From NCBI RefSeq assembly GCF_009707325.1, contig NZ_CP046103.1:186001-250000 (forward strand): DNA of 64,000 bases, given 5' to 3'. The translations under genes and the position numbers were made by a program. Positions 44,058 through 53,600 of this stretch are shown piece after piece (positions within the stretch are counted from its first letter, which is position 1; each line of letters opens with the position of its first letter). The notes beneath the pieces are model-generated. The model searched no databases, was not told the DNA's origin, and saw only the letters and a program-made list of their open reading frames with translations. This DNA comes from Pseudomonas sp. IB20 (GTDB taxonomy: Bacteria > Pseudomonadota > Gammaproteobacteria > Pseudomonadales > Pseudomonadaceae).

Positions 44058-45212
44058 TGGCGGCCTGGCTGATCCGCCGCACAAAATCCCTTGCCCCACT
44101 ATCCGCGTCTCTCCCATCACCTTCTCCAACACAATCGAATTGCACCCTTCATCCTGCTGTAACGCCGCAATCAAACGGCTGGCATGCGACACGACCCATA
44201 CCTGGCAGTGGTTCGATGTCTGGATAATCAAGCGCGCCAACGCTGGCAGCAAATCCGGGTGCAGGCTGGTTTCCGGCTCGTTCAGCACCATCATGGTCGG
44301 CGGCCTGGGCGTCAGCAGCGCCGCGATCAGCAGCAGGTAACGCAAGGTGCCGTCCGACAACTCCGCCGCTGATAACGGCCGCAGCAAACCTTCCTGATAA
44401 AACTCAATTGCAAAGCGCCCGCCCTGCAACGGCTGGATATTCAAGCGTGCGCCGGGGAACGCATCGCTCACCGCGCGCTGCAACGCCTCGGGGTCGCCAA
44501 TCTCGCGAATGGTCTGCAATGCCGCTGCCAGGTCGCGCCCGTCGTGGTGCAACACCGGCGTGCGCGTGCCCAATTGTGGCTGGCGGACGGGCGCCTCTAC
44601 ATCGCTGCGAAAGTGATCATAAAAGCGCCAGCCACGAATGCTTTCGCGCAGCAGCAACACCTCCGGCGAGCCGCGCAGGCTGCCGACCTGATCGAACAGG
44701 CTGTGATAGTTGGGCGTGTGCTGGGCCAATACATCCCAGGCGCGCCCCTCACGGGCCCGCACCATAGGGCCGGAGCGCTGCACCAACAGGCTGGCAGGGC
44801 GATAGATATGGCCGGCCCAGATACATTCCTTCTTCACTTCCGGGTCCAGGGAGAAACACGACGCGCCAGGTTCCGGCAACCCCAAGGAAATGGCATAGCT
44901 GAAATCATCCCCCGCAAACCCCAGGCGCAGGCGTTTTACCCCTTGGCGCACAACCGCCTCCACCGGCACTTCGCCGTTGTGCATGCGCCGGCTGATGGTT
45001 TCCGGCCCGGCCCAGAAGGTCGAGTCCAGCCCGCCTTCACGGGCCAGCGCGTTGATCACGCTGCCTTGGGCGGTTTCGGCCAGCAGGCGCAAGGCGCGGT
45101 ACAAGTTGGACTTGCCGCTGCCATTGGGGCCAGTGACCAGGTTCAGCCGGTCCAGCGGCACCACCAATTTATTGATCGAGCGATAATTGGCGATTGCGAG
45201 GGTTTTGAGCAT
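44055..45212 (-). CDS. AAA ATPase (AAA_21/RecF-like), 385 aa, C-terminus changed by IS element
   Basis: This is a predicted SMC/ABC-like ATPase. Walker A is GPNGSGKSNLYRAL near residue 30. The ABC-like signature region SAAELSDGTLRYLLLIAALL, Walker B TMMVLNEPETSLHP and WVVSHASRLI lie near the C-terminus. The last residues, GILCGGSARPP, run into the miniature IS, whose terminal repeat supplies the TGA; the native end is therefore lost, although all ATPase motifs remain. The function of such proteins is generally unknown; some are linked to DNA repair or defence, but no nuclease partner is adjacent here. Confidence 0.85.
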   Translation of the reverse strand: MLKTLAIANYRSINKLVVPLDRLNLVTGPNGSGKSNLYRALRLLAETAQGSVINALAREGGLDSTFWAGPETISRRMHNGEVPVEAVVRQGVKRLRLGFAGDDFSYAISLGLPEPGASCFSLDPEVKKECIWAGHIYRPASLLVQRSGPMVRAREGRAWDVLAQHTPNYHSLFDQVGSLRGSPEVLLLRESIRGWRFYDHFRSDVEAPVRQPQLGTRTPVLHHDGRDLAAALQTIREIGDPEALQRAVSDAFPGARLNIQPLQGGRFAIEFYQEGLLRPLSAAELSDGTLRYLLLIAALLTPRPPTMMVLNEPETSLHPDLLPALARLIIQTSNHCQVWVVSHASRLIAALQQDEGCNSIVLEKVMGETRIVGQGILCGGSARPP

Positions 45213-45331
45213 AGGTATTCAGTCGGCGTGGGAACCATTGGAGTATGGGAGCCTCCATGCAGATAAGGAACCCTGATCTAAGCTCACAGTCGCATACACA
45301 CTGGCACATCGCGTCACGCAAAGGAGCCTGC

Positions 45332-46408
45332 ATGGGCGGTCGCATTTCGATAGTTGTACTCAGCCTTGGCTTGTTGGCGCTGTTGAGCGGCTGCGGCCAG
45401 GAAAAGGCCGAACCCAAGGCCCATTCGCGGGTGTTTGTGCAGACGGTGCAGCCGGCGGATTTTGCTGCGGCGGTTACGCTGACCGGCGATATCCAGGCCC
45501 GTGTGCAAACCGATTTGTCCTTTCGCGTGGGCGGCAAGATCATCCAACGCATGGTCGACGTGGGCGACCGCGTGACCGCCAAGCAAGTGCTGGCCAAGCT
45601 CGACCCCAAGGATTTGCAGACCAATGTCGATTCCGCCCAGGCCCAGGTCGTGGCCGAACAGGCGCGCGTCAAGCAAACCGCCGCCGCCTTTGTGCGTCAG
45701 GAAACACTGCTGCCCAAGGGCTACACCAGCCGCAGCGAATACGACGCCGCTCAAGCCGCGCTGCGCAGCAGCCAAAGCGCCCTGGCCGCCGCGCAAGCGC
45801 AACTGGCCAATGCCCGCGAACAACTGGGCTACACCTCGCTGATCGCCGATGCCCCCGGGGTGATTACGGCGCGACAGGCTGAAGTCGGCCAAGTGGTGCA
45901 GGCCACCGTGCCGATTTTCAGCCTGGCGACCGATGGCGAGCGTGATGCGGTGTTCGATGTCTATGAGTCGCTGCTGGTAGAGCCGCCGGCAGATGCGCCG
46001 ATCACCGTCAGCCTGTTGGATAACCCGAGCATCAAGGCCGTGGGTAAGGTCCGTGAAGTCACGCCGGCGGTGGCGGCCAATACCGGCACCGTGCAAGTCA
46101 AAATCGCCCTGCAATCCCTGCCCAAAGGCATGCACTTAGGTTCTGTGGTCAGTGCCACCGCGAATGGCCCGGCCAAGGCCAGCATCGAGCTGCCGTGGTC
46201 GGCCTTGACCAAAGACCTTAACGAACCCGCTGTGTGGCTGATCGACGGTGACGGCAAGGCGCAACTGCACAAGGTCAGCGTGGCGCGTTACCTCACCGGC
46301 AACGTGATCATTGGCGATGGCCTCAAAGGCGGCGAAAAGGTCGTGGTGGCCGGTGGGCAATTGCTGCACCCCGGCATGCTCGTCGAACGCCCAGCCGTGC
46401 AGCCATGA
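45332..46408 (+). CDS. triA: RND efflux periplasmic adaptor 1 (TriA-like), 358 aa
   Basis: ATG 45332 follows AAGGAG and gives a lipoprotein signal ending LLSGC. Membrane-fusion-protein order is visible: a barrel strand and lipoyl half (FRVGGKIIQRMVDVGDRVTAKQVLAKLD), a long Ala/Gln-rich hairpin (about 95-170), the second lipoyl half (APGVITARQAEVGQVV) and a beta-barrel. Its stop overlaps the start of a second adaptor. Two adaptors before an RND pump match the triABC arrangement of P. aeruginosa, which exports triclosan. Confidence 0.88.
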   Translation: MGGRISIVVLSLGLLALLSGCGQEKAEPKAHSRVFVQTVQPADFAAAVTLTGDIQARVQTDLSFRVGGKIIQRMVDVGDRVTAKQVLAKLDPKDLQTNVDSAQAQVVAEQARVKQTAAAFVRQETLLPKGYTSRSEYDAAQAALRSSQSALAAAQAQLANAREQLGYTSLIADAPGVITARQAEVGQVVQATVPIFSLATDGERDAVFDVYESLLVEPPADAPITVSLLDNPSIKAVGKVREVTPAVAANTGTVQVKIALQSLPKGMHLGSVVSATANGPAKASIELPWSALTKDLNEPAVWLIDGDGKAQLHKVSVARYLTGNVIIGDGLKGGEKVVVAGGQLLHPGMLVERPAVQP

Positions 46409-47475
46409 AACACCTGACGGCTGTACTCGCCGCCAGCCTGTTGCTGGTGGCCTGCTCCAAGGAAGAACCTGTGCCTGAACCTGTGCGCCCGGTGTTGTCG
46501 ATGCAAGTGAAGGCCGAAGACCAGGAAAACCTTGGCCGCTTCGCTGGGACTATCCAGGCCCGCTACGAAAGCAACCTGGGCTTTCGCGTGCCCGGCCGTA
46601 TCGCCCGCCGCACGGTCGATGTGGGCGCCGAAGTGGAGAAGGGCGCCGTGCTCGCCGTGCTCGACCCCACCGACCAGCAGAACCAATTGCGCGCCGCCCA
46701 AGGCGACCTCGCCCGTGTGCAGGCGCAGTTCATCAATGCCCAAGCTAACGCCCGCCGTCAGCAGGAATTATTCAACCGTGGCGTCGGCGCCCAGGCGCAG
46801 TTGGATGTGGCCCAGACCGACCTGAAAACCACCCAGGCCACCCTCGATCAGGCCAAGGCTTCGGTCAACCAGGCCAAGGACCAGCTCAACTACGCCCAAC
46901 TGCGTACCGACCACGCCGGCATCGTCACCGCCTGGAATGCCGAGGCGGGCCAGGTGGTCAGTGCCGGCCAGCAAGTGGTGACCCTGGCGCGTCCGGATAT
47001 CAAGGAAGCGGTGATCGATCTGCCAGCGGGCCTCGCCGAGCGCCTGCCCACCGATGTGGTGTTTCTGGTCGCCGGGCAACTCGACCCGAACGTGCACACC
47101 ACCGCCATCGTGCGTGAGATCGAACCCCAGGCGCAAAGCGCCACGCGCACCCGCCGCGCACGCCTGACCCTGGCCGAGACACCGCCGGCCTTTCGCCTTG
47201 GCACCGCCATCAGCGTGACCTTGAGCTCTGCCATCGCGCCGCGTATCGAACTGCCGCTGAGCGCCTTGCAGGAAGTCGACGGTAAGACCCGCATCTGGCT
47301 GCTCGACACCCAAAGCCAGACCGTGCAGCCGCGCGACGTCACGGTGGTCAGCCGCGACGCTGACAGTGCCTTGCTCAACGGTGGCGTCAACCCCGGCGAA
47401 CGCATCGTCACTGCCGGCGTGAACAGCCTGAAACCCGGGCAAAAAGTCAAAATCGACGAGGACAGCCCGCGATGA
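46405..47475 (+). CDS. triB: RND efflux periplasmic adaptor 2 (TriB-like), 356 aa
   Basis: This is a second membrane-fusion protein, again a lipoprotein (LLVACSKEE). It shows FRVPGRIARRTVDVGAEVEKGAVLAVLD, a coiled hairpin (about 90-165; AQGDLARVQAQFINAQANARRQQ) and THAGIV-like DHAGIVTAWNAEAGQVV. The start overlaps the stop of adaptor 1 (ATGA), and its own stop overlaps the pump start. The two adaptors are distinct in sequence, so this is not a recent duplicate. In TriABC both are needed, forming a mixed hexamer. Confidence 0.88.
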   Translation: MKHLTAVLAASLLLVACSKEEPVPEPVRPVLSMQVKAEDQENLGRFAGTIQARYESNLGFRVPGRIARRTVDVGAEVEKGAVLAVLDPTDQQNQLRAAQGDLARVQAQFINAQANARRQQELFNRGVGAQAQLDVAQTDLKTTQATLDQAKASVNQAKDQLNYAQLRTDHAGIVTAWNAEAGQVVSAGQQVVTLARPDIKEAVIDLPAGLAERLPTDVVFLVAGQLDPNVHTTAIVREIEPQAQSATRTRRARLTLAETPPAFRLGTAISVTLSSAIAPRIELPLSALQEVDGKTRIWLLDTQSQTVQPRDVTVVSRDADSALLNGGVNPGERIVTAGVNSLKPGQKVKIDEDSPR

Positions 47476-50400
47476 AAGGGAGCTTCAACTTATCTGACTG
47501 GGCCCTCAAGCATCAGTCCTTCGTCTGGTACCTGATGTTCGTCGCGCTGCTGATGGGCGTGTTTTCCTACATGAACCTCGGGCGCGAAGAAGACCCTTCG
47601 TTCACCATCAAAACCATGGTGATCCAGACCCGCTGGCCGGGCGCGACCCAGGAAGAAACCCTCAAGCAAGTCACCGACCGCATCGAGAAAAAACTCGAAG
47701 AACTCGACTCCCTCGACTACGTGAAAAGCTACACGCGGCCGGGTGAGTCCACGGTGTTTGTGTTCCTCAAGGACACCACCAGCGCTAAGGCCATTCCGGA
47801 GATCTGGTACCAGGTTCGCAAGAAGATCGACGATATTCGCGGCACTTTCCCCCAGGGTTTGCAGGGGCCGTCGTTCAACGATGAGTTCGGTGACGTGTTC
47901 GGCTCGGTGTACGCCTTTACCGGCGACGGCCTTTCTATGCGCCAGCTGCGTGACTATGTGGAGCAGGTGCGCGCCGAGATCCGTGCGGTGCCGGGGCTGG
48001 GCAAGGTCGAGATGATCGGCCAGCAGGACGAAGTGATTTACCTGAACTTCTCCACGCGCAAACTGGCGGCATTGGGGATTGATCAGCGCCAGGTTGTGCA
48101 AAGCCTGCAATCGCAAAACGCGGTCACCCCCGCCGGGGTGATCGAGGCGGGGCCGGAGCGAATTTCCGTGCGCACCTCGGGCCAGTTCGCCTCGGAGAAG
48201 GACTTGGCGGACGTTAACCTGCGGCTCAATGATCGTTTCTACCGTTTGGCGGATATCGCCGAGATCAGCCGTGGCTATGTTGACCCGGCGCGGCCGATGT
48301 TCCGCTTTAACGGCCAGCCGGCGATCGGCTTGGCCATTGCGATGCAGAAGGGCGGCAATATCCAGTCCTTCGGCAAGGCCCTGCACACACGCATGGACGA
48401 ACTGACCGCCGACCTGCCGGTGGGCGTCGGCGTGCACAAAGTCTCCGATCAGGCGGAAGTGGTGGAAGAGGCCGTCGGCGGCTTCACCAGCGCGCTCTTT
48501 GAAGCGGTGATCATCGTGCTGGTGGTGAGTTTTATCAGCCTCGGCATGCGTGCCGGGCTGGTGGTGGCGTGCTCGATTCCGTTGGTGTTGGCGCTGGTGT
48601 TCGTGTTCATGGAATACAGCGGCATCACCATGCAGCGGGTATCGCTGGGTGCCTTGATCATTGCGCTTGGCCTGTTGGTGGACGACGCGATGATCACCGT
48701 GGAAATGATGATCACGCGCCTGGAAAAAGGCGAAACCAAGGAGCAGGCGGCGACCTACGCCTACACCTCCACGGCGTTCCCGATGCTCACCGGTACGCTG
48801 GTGACCGTGGCCGGTTTCGTGCCCATCGGCCTCAATGCCAGTTCGGCGGGCGAGTACACCTTCACCCTGTTTGCGGTGATTGCCGTGGCCATGCTGGTGT
48901 CGTGGGTGGTGGCGGTGCTGTTTGCGCCGGTGATTGGCGTGCATATCCTCAGTGCCAACGTGAAGCCGCATAATGCCGAACCGGGGCGTATCGGCCGTGC
49001 CTTCAATGGCGGCATGCTTTGGGCCATGCGCCACCGCTGGTGGGCCATCGGCATCACCGTGGGGCTGTTTGTGGCCTCGGTGTTTTCCATGCAGTTTGTG
49101 CAGAACCAGTTTTTCCCCTCGTCGGACCGCCCGGAAATTCTCGTTGACCTGAACCTGCCGCAAAACGCCTCGATCAACGAGACCCGCAAGGCTGTCGACC
49201 GCCTCGAAGCGATCATCAAGGACGACCCGGACATTGCGCGTTGGAGCACCTACATCGGCCAGGGCGCGATTCGTTTCTATCTGCCCCTCGACCAGCAATT
49301 GGAAAACCCCTACTACGCGCAGCTGGTGATCGTCAGCAAAGGCCTGGAAGAGCGCGGCGCGTTGATTGCGCGCCTGCAAAAACGCCTGCGTGATGACTTT
49401 GTCGGCATCGGCAGTTATGTGCAGCCACTGGAAATGGGCCCGCCGGTAGGGCGGCCGATCCAGTACCGCGTGTCCGGTAAAGACACCGATCAGGTGCGCA
49501 AACACGCCATTGAACTGGCGACCTTGCTGGATAAAAATACTCACCTGGGCGAGATCATCTACGACTGGAACGAGCCGGGCAAAGTGCTGCGGGTCGACAT
49601 CGCCCAAGACAAGGCGCGGCAATTGGGGCTGTCGTCGGAAGACGTGGCGCAACTGATGAACAGTGTGGTCAGCGGTGCCTCGGTGACCCAGGTGCACGAC
49701 GATATCTACCTGATCAACGTGGTGGGGCGCGCCGAAGACGCCGAACGCGGCACCCCGGAAACCTTGCAGAACCTGCAGATCGTCACGCCCAACGGCACCT
49801 CGATTCCGTTGCTGGCTTTCGCCACCGTGCGGTATGAGCTGGAGCAGCCGCTGGTATGGCGCCGTGATCGCAAGCCGACCATCACCATCAAGGCTTCGGT
49901 GCGCGATGAGATGCAGCCGACCGACCTGGTCAAACAACTCAAGCCCGAGATCGATAAGTTCAGCGCCGGCCTGCCGGTGGGCTACACCGTCGCCACTGGC
50001 GGCACCGTCGAAGAAAGTGGCAAGGCCCAAGGCCCTATCGCCAAAGTGGTGCCGCTGATGCTGTTCTTGATGGCCACCTTCCTGATGATCCAGCTGCACA
50101 GCGTGCAGAAGATGTTCCTGGTGGCGAGTGTCGCGCCGCTTGGGCTGATCGGCGTGGTGCTGGCGCTGATCCCCACGGGCACGCCCATGGGTTTTGTGGC
50201 GATCCTCGGCATCTTGGCGCTGATCGGCATCATCATCCGTAACTCGGTGATTCTGGTGACGCAGATCGATGCATATGAGCGCGACGGCTATACGCCGTGG
50301 GATGCGGTGGTGGAAGCCACCGAGCACCGGCGTCGGCCGATCCTACTGACCGCAGCGGCGGCCAGCCTCGGCATGATCCCGATTGCGCGTGAAGTGTTCT

Positions 50401-50525
50401 GGGGGCCGATGGCCTACGCGATGATTGGCGGGATCATCATCGCCACCTTGCTGACGCTGCTGTTTTTGCCCGCGCTTTACGTGGCGTGGTACAAGATTCG
50501 CGAGCCGAAAAAACAACAGGCCTGA
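47472..50525 (+). CDS. triC: RND efflux inner-membrane pump (TriC-like), 1017 aa
   Basis: This is a proton-driven exporter of the HAE-1 class. Twelve membrane segments are arranged in two halves with two large periplasmic loops. The proton-relay aspartates in helix 4 are in LGLLVDDAMITVEMMITRLE. WALKHQSFVWYLMFVALLMGVFSYMNLGREEDPSF is the usual first helix region. Length is typical (about 1015). No outer-membrane channel gene follows; TriABC of P. aeruginosa uses the unlinked OpmH. The substrate is unproven. Confidence 0.92.
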   Translation: MKGSFNLSDWALKHQSFVWYLMFVALLMGVFSYMNLGREEDPSFTIKTMVIQTRWPGATQEETLKQVTDRIEKKLEELDSLDYVKSYTRPGESTVFVFLKDTTSAKAIPEIWYQVRKKIDDIRGTFPQGLQGPSFNDEFGDVFGSVYAFTGDGLSMRQLRDYVEQVRAEIRAVPGLGKVEMIGQQDEVIYLNFSTRKLAALGIDQRQVVQSLQSQNAVTPAGVIEAGPERISVRTSGQFASEKDLADVNLRLNDRFYRLADIAEISRGYVDPARPMFRFNGQPAIGLAIAMQKGGNIQSFGKALHTRMDELTADLPVGVGVHKVSDQAEVVEEAVGGFTSALFEAVIIVLVVSFISLGMRAGLVVACSIPLVLALVFVFMEYSGITMQRVSLGALIIALGLLVDDAMITVEMMITRLEKGETKEQAATYAYTSTAFPMLTGTLVTVAGFVPIGLNASSAGEYTFTLFAVIAVAMLVSWVVAVLFAPVIGVHILSANVKPHNAEPGRIGRAFNGGMLWAMRHRWWAIGITVGLFVASVFSMQFVQNQFFPSSDRPEILVDLNLPQNASINETRKAVDRLEAIIKDDPDIARWSTYIGQGAIRFYLPLDQQLENPYYAQLVIVSKGLEERGALIARLQKRLRDDFVGIGSYVQPLEMGPPVGRPIQYRVSGKDTDQVRKHAIELATLLDKNTHLGEIIYDWNEPGKVLRVDIAQDKARQLGLSSEDVAQLMNSVVSGASVTQVHDDIYLINVVGRAEDAERGTPETLQNLQIVTPNGTSIPLLAFATVRYELEQPLVWRRDRKPTITIKASVRDEMQPTDLVKQLKPEIDKFSAGLPVGYTVATGGTVEESGKAQGPIAKVVPLMLFLMATFLMIQLHSVQKMFLVASVAPLGLIGVVLALIPTGTPMGFVAILGILALIGIIIRNSVILVTQIDAYERDGYTPWDAVVEATEHRRRPILLTAAAASLGMIPIAREVFWGPMAYAMIGGIIIATLLTLLFLPALYVAWYKIREPKKQQA

Positions 50526-50641
50526 CCATCCGTGCCTTCCTGCAAGGATGTAGGAAGACTCTTGGAAACACTTTCCCTACAGCGCGCCTGGCGTTAACTG
50601 TTTTACCCTCCGGGCCTGATCTTGTTTGGAAGGCCTGCGTC

Positions 50642-52837
50642 ATGCGCCGTTTAGTCCTGGTTTTTAGCCTGTTGCTGTCTCCTCAACTCTTTGCCGCCAC
50701 CGTGCTGGAAAATGCGCAGTGGCGCGTCGAACTCGACCCCGCCACGTTAGCGCTGCGCGTTACGCCCTCAGGCGAAACCTCGGTGCAAGCCTCCAGCGGT
50801 GTAGCCGCGCACGCCGTCGCCGAGATGCAGGCCAATGCCGAACAGGCCACTTGGCAATGGGACAACGGCAGCTATCACCTGACCGCTCGCCTTGAGCAGC
50901 GCGACCTTGCCCTGACCATCAGTGCACGCGAGCCGGGTGAGTTAGCCCTTTTGCGCCAACCCGCCGAGGCCATGGGCAAAGGCTTGATCTGGCCCTTGGC
51001 CGAAGGGCATTACGTTCCCGCTGATAACCCTGTATGGAAGGCGTTTTTGCTGGAACAGGGCGAGGTCAATTCCACGCAGGACCTCAGCCTGCCGTTATGG
51101 GGCGTGGATCATGGGCGCTTCACGCTTAACTGGTTGCTCACCAATCCCTATAACAACCATCTGCAATGGCAAGCAGACGGTGGCGGGCTGGCGCTTTCAG
51201 TGGCGCATGAGTTCACCCGTCTTGAGCCCACCGCACCGATGACCCTGCGCCTGCACCTGGGCGATGCCGACCCGTTGGCCGGGGCCAAGCGCTATCGCGA
51301 GTGGCTGGTGGCGCAGGGGCGTTATGAACCGCTGGCGGACAAGCTGCGCCAGACTCCCGAGGCTGAAAAGCTGCTGGGTGCCAGCCATGTCTACCTGTGG
51401 GGCAATGACCTGTTAGGGCCGGAGGATGTGCGCGACTGGCCGCTGCTGGTGAAATTGCTGCGCGGCCACGAACTCAAGGGCTTGCTGGACAAAGAGGCCA
51501 CGCAGGTGCTGACTCAAACCGGCACGTTGGATGGCTATCAAAAGACCGTGCTGCTGCGTGGCCTCAACGCGGCGATCAATAAAAAGGCCCGGCAAACCTG
51601 GCAGGCCACCGACGAGCCGGACATGCTCACGCTTGCCGACGGTTATGGTGTACTTCGCCGTGAACTGGCCACAGCGTTTGCCGGCGCCTTGAGCGACAGC
51701 CCCGAGACCTGGGGTAGCACGCTGTCGGCCAAGACCGTCAAAGCGCTGCAAGATGCTGGGCTGAAGCGCCTTTTGCTGACTTTGGGCGAAGGCTGGGAAG
51801 GCGGCCTCTGGCACCCCGAAGCGATTCAGTCGGGCGTTAAGGCGGGTTACCTGATGGCGCCGTACGACTCCTATGAAACCGCGTTATCCACCACCGAAAA
51901 CCCGGATTGGACCACCGCCCACCTGGGCAGCAAGGCCTATCGCGACTGCGCTATCGTGTTGAAAGACGGCAAGCTCAAGACCGGCTTCCAGCAATCCGGT
52001 CATTACACCGACCCGCGTTGCGTACGGCCACTGCTGGAAGCGCGGGTGAAGGCAGTGCAAGCCAAGGCCGGTTTCAACGCCTGGTTCCTCGATGTCTACG
52101 CCACCAGCATGCTCTTTGACAGCTACCGTGACGGTGCCGAAATGACCCAGGCGCAAAACGCCGAAGGCAATATCGACGCGTCCCGCTGGCTGAGTACGGC
52201 GCTCAAGCTGCCCGCCGGTTCCGAAGACGGCAACGCCATCACCGCCCAGGGCATTCTGTTCGCCCACGGCATGCAGACGCCGGTGATTGGTTGGGGGGAT
52301 CGGGAGATGACCAAGGACAAGCAGTCGCCCTATTACGTCGGCAACTGGTACCCGCCTGAGCAACCCACGGTGTTCTTCAAAACGGTGCCGTTGAATGAGC
52401 CGTTCCGCACAGTGTATTTCGAGCCGACGATGCGTCTACCGCTGTATCAGGCGGTGTTCCACGGCTCGGTGATTACCACTCACCATTGGCTGTTCGATAG
52501 CCTCAAGCTCGGCAATGTGCAGGCTGAGAATGAGTTGACCCAACTGCTGTACAACGTGCCGCCGCTGTATCACCTCAGTGCCGCGACGCTTAAGCAGCGG
52601 ATACCGTTGATGCAGCGCCAGGATCAGTTTTTCAGGCCGCTGCATGAACGCTTGGCGACTCAGGCGATGACGGGGTTTCGCTGGCTGACGGCAGACAAGC
52701 AGGTGCAGGAGACCACGTTTGCCGATGGCACGCGGTTGGTGGCGAATTTCTCGGCTGAAGAAAAACAGGGCTATGCCGGGCGCAGTGTGACGGCAATGGT
52801 GGTGGGCGAAAAACCTGTGGTGTATCAGGTGCATTAG
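50642..52837 (+). CDS. Exported glycoside-hydrolase-like protein (GH101-related), 731 aa
   Basis: ATG 50642 gives a clean signal peptide (MRRLVLVFSLLLSPQLFAAT). An N-terminal beta-rich part (about 20-230) precedes a barrel-like region with GLKRLLLTLGEGWEGG and FNAWFLDVYATSMLFDSY, where the Asp could be the nucleophile. HGMQTPVIGWGDREM follows, and a late all-beta part ends the protein. The layout resembles GH101-type glycoside hydrolases and proteins annotated only as glycoside hydrolase in pseudomonads; the assignment is weak. It lies 117 bases after the RND pump. Confidence 0.6.
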   Translation: MRRLVLVFSLLLSPQLFAATVLENAQWRVELDPATLALRVTPSGETSVQASSGVAAHAVAEMQANAEQATWQWDNGSYHLTARLEQRDLALTISAREPGELALLRQPAEAMGKGLIWPLAEGHYVPADNPVWKAFLLEQGEVNSTQDLSLPLWGVDHGRFTLNWLLTNPYNNHLQWQADGGGLALSVAHEFTRLEPTAPMTLRLHLGDADPLAGAKRYREWLVAQGRYEPLADKLRQTPEAEKLLGASHVYLWGNDLLGPEDVRDWPLLVKLLRGHELKGLLDKEATQVLTQTGTLDGYQKTVLLRGLNAAINKKARQTWQATDEPDMLTLADGYGVLRRELATAFAGALSDSPETWGSTLSAKTVKALQDAGLKRLLLTLGEGWEGGLWHPEAIQSGVKAGYLMAPYDSYETALSTTENPDWTTAHLGSKAYRDCAIVLKDGKLKTGFQQSGHYTDPRCVRPLLEARVKAVQAKAGFNAWFLDVYATSMLFDSYRDGAEMTQAQNAEGNIDASRWLSTALKLPAGSEDGNAITAQGILFAHGMQTPVIGWGDREMTKDKQSPYYVGNWYPPEQPTVFFKTVPLNEPFRTVYFEPTMRLPLYQAVFHGSVITTHHWLFDSLKLGNVQAENELTQLLYNVPPLYHLSAATLKQRIPLMQRQDQFFRPLHERLATQAMTGFRWLTADKQVQETTFADGTRLVANFSAEEKQGYAGRSVTAMVVGEKPVVYQVH

Positions 52838-52852
52838 CGGTGCCGGTGAGGC

Positions 52853-52919
52853 CTTCGCGAGCAAGCCCGCCCCCACATTTGGAACGCATTCCCCTGTGGG
52901 AGCGGGCTTGCTCGCGAAG
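52853..52919. repeat. REPIN: paired inverted REP sequences
   Basis: CTTCGCGAGCAAGCCCGC and GCGGGCTTGCTCGCGAAG are perfect inverted copies separated by about 30 bases, including CCCCCACA and TGTGGGA. It is the canonical pseudomonad REP doublet. Confidence 0.93.
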
Positions 52920-52942
52920 ACGTCAGGCCGGGCGACGAAAGT

Positions 52943-53569
52943 CTATGGTTTGCGCCACACACTCGCCAACCAAGGCTGCTGCTCCCGAGGCAGCCCGGCC
53001 GGCCGATAGTAATGCTCCAACTCCACAAACCCGGCCGCTGTCAGCAGTGCCCGCCACGCTTGCAGGTCGTGATAAGACCCATACCGCGGTCCATTCCAGC
53101 CTTCCTGGTTTTCACCGCGTGGGTTGGAACTGAACAACACACCGCCAGGCTTCAACGCACTGTGCAGTTGCTTGAGAATGCGCGGCAATTCCTGCTTGGG
53201 AATATGAAACAACACCGCATTGGCAAACACCCCGTCGAAGCGTTCAGCCGGCAGCTCCAACTTGAGAAAGTCCTGCTGCAACACCTCACAGCCGCTGTCC
53301 TCGCGCGCCATTTGCGCAAACCGTTCAGAGCCATCGAGCCCTACGGCGATATGGCCCATGCGTGTAAACGTCTGCAAATCCCGCCCCGGCCCGCAGCCGA
53401 AATCCAGCACGGTAAACGGCGCCGTGCCTTGGATGTGTCGCAGCAGGGCGTCGATGTTCTGGCTCACATCGTGATCGCGGGTGCCGTCACGGAAGTCCTC
53501 GGCCACATTGTTGTAGTGGCCCAGGGTCGCGGAGGTAATCTGGTTCAGGTCGTCGGGGGCGAGTTTCAT
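52943..53569 (-). CDS. SAM-dependent class I methyltransferase, 208 aa
   Basis: This is a Rossmann-like methyltransferase. Motif I reads VLDFGCGPGRDLQTF, the acidic loop is VGLDGSERFAQMAR, motif II-like sequence is FDGVFANAVLFHIPKQELPR, and post-II is LKPGGVLFSSNPRG. The N-terminus TLGHYNNVAEDFRDGTRDHD resembles the UbiE/Tam-like group. The acceptor is unknown. It lies just downstream of metI on the same strand, with 31 bases between, and may belong to the methionine transport unit. Confidence 0.85.
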   Translation of the reverse strand: MKLAPDDLNQITSATLGHYNNVAEDFRDGTRDHDVSQNIDALLRHIQGTAPFTVLDFGCGPGRDLQTFTRMGHIAVGLDGSERFAQMAREDSGCEVLQQDFLKLELPAERFDGVFANAVLFHIPKQELPRILKQLHSALKPGGVLFSSNPRGENQEGWNGPRYGSYHDLQAWRALLTAAGFVELEHYYRPAGLPREQQPWLASVWRKP

Positions 53570-53600
53570 GGGGGGCGAGTTGCGGCGATTTGAACGGCAC

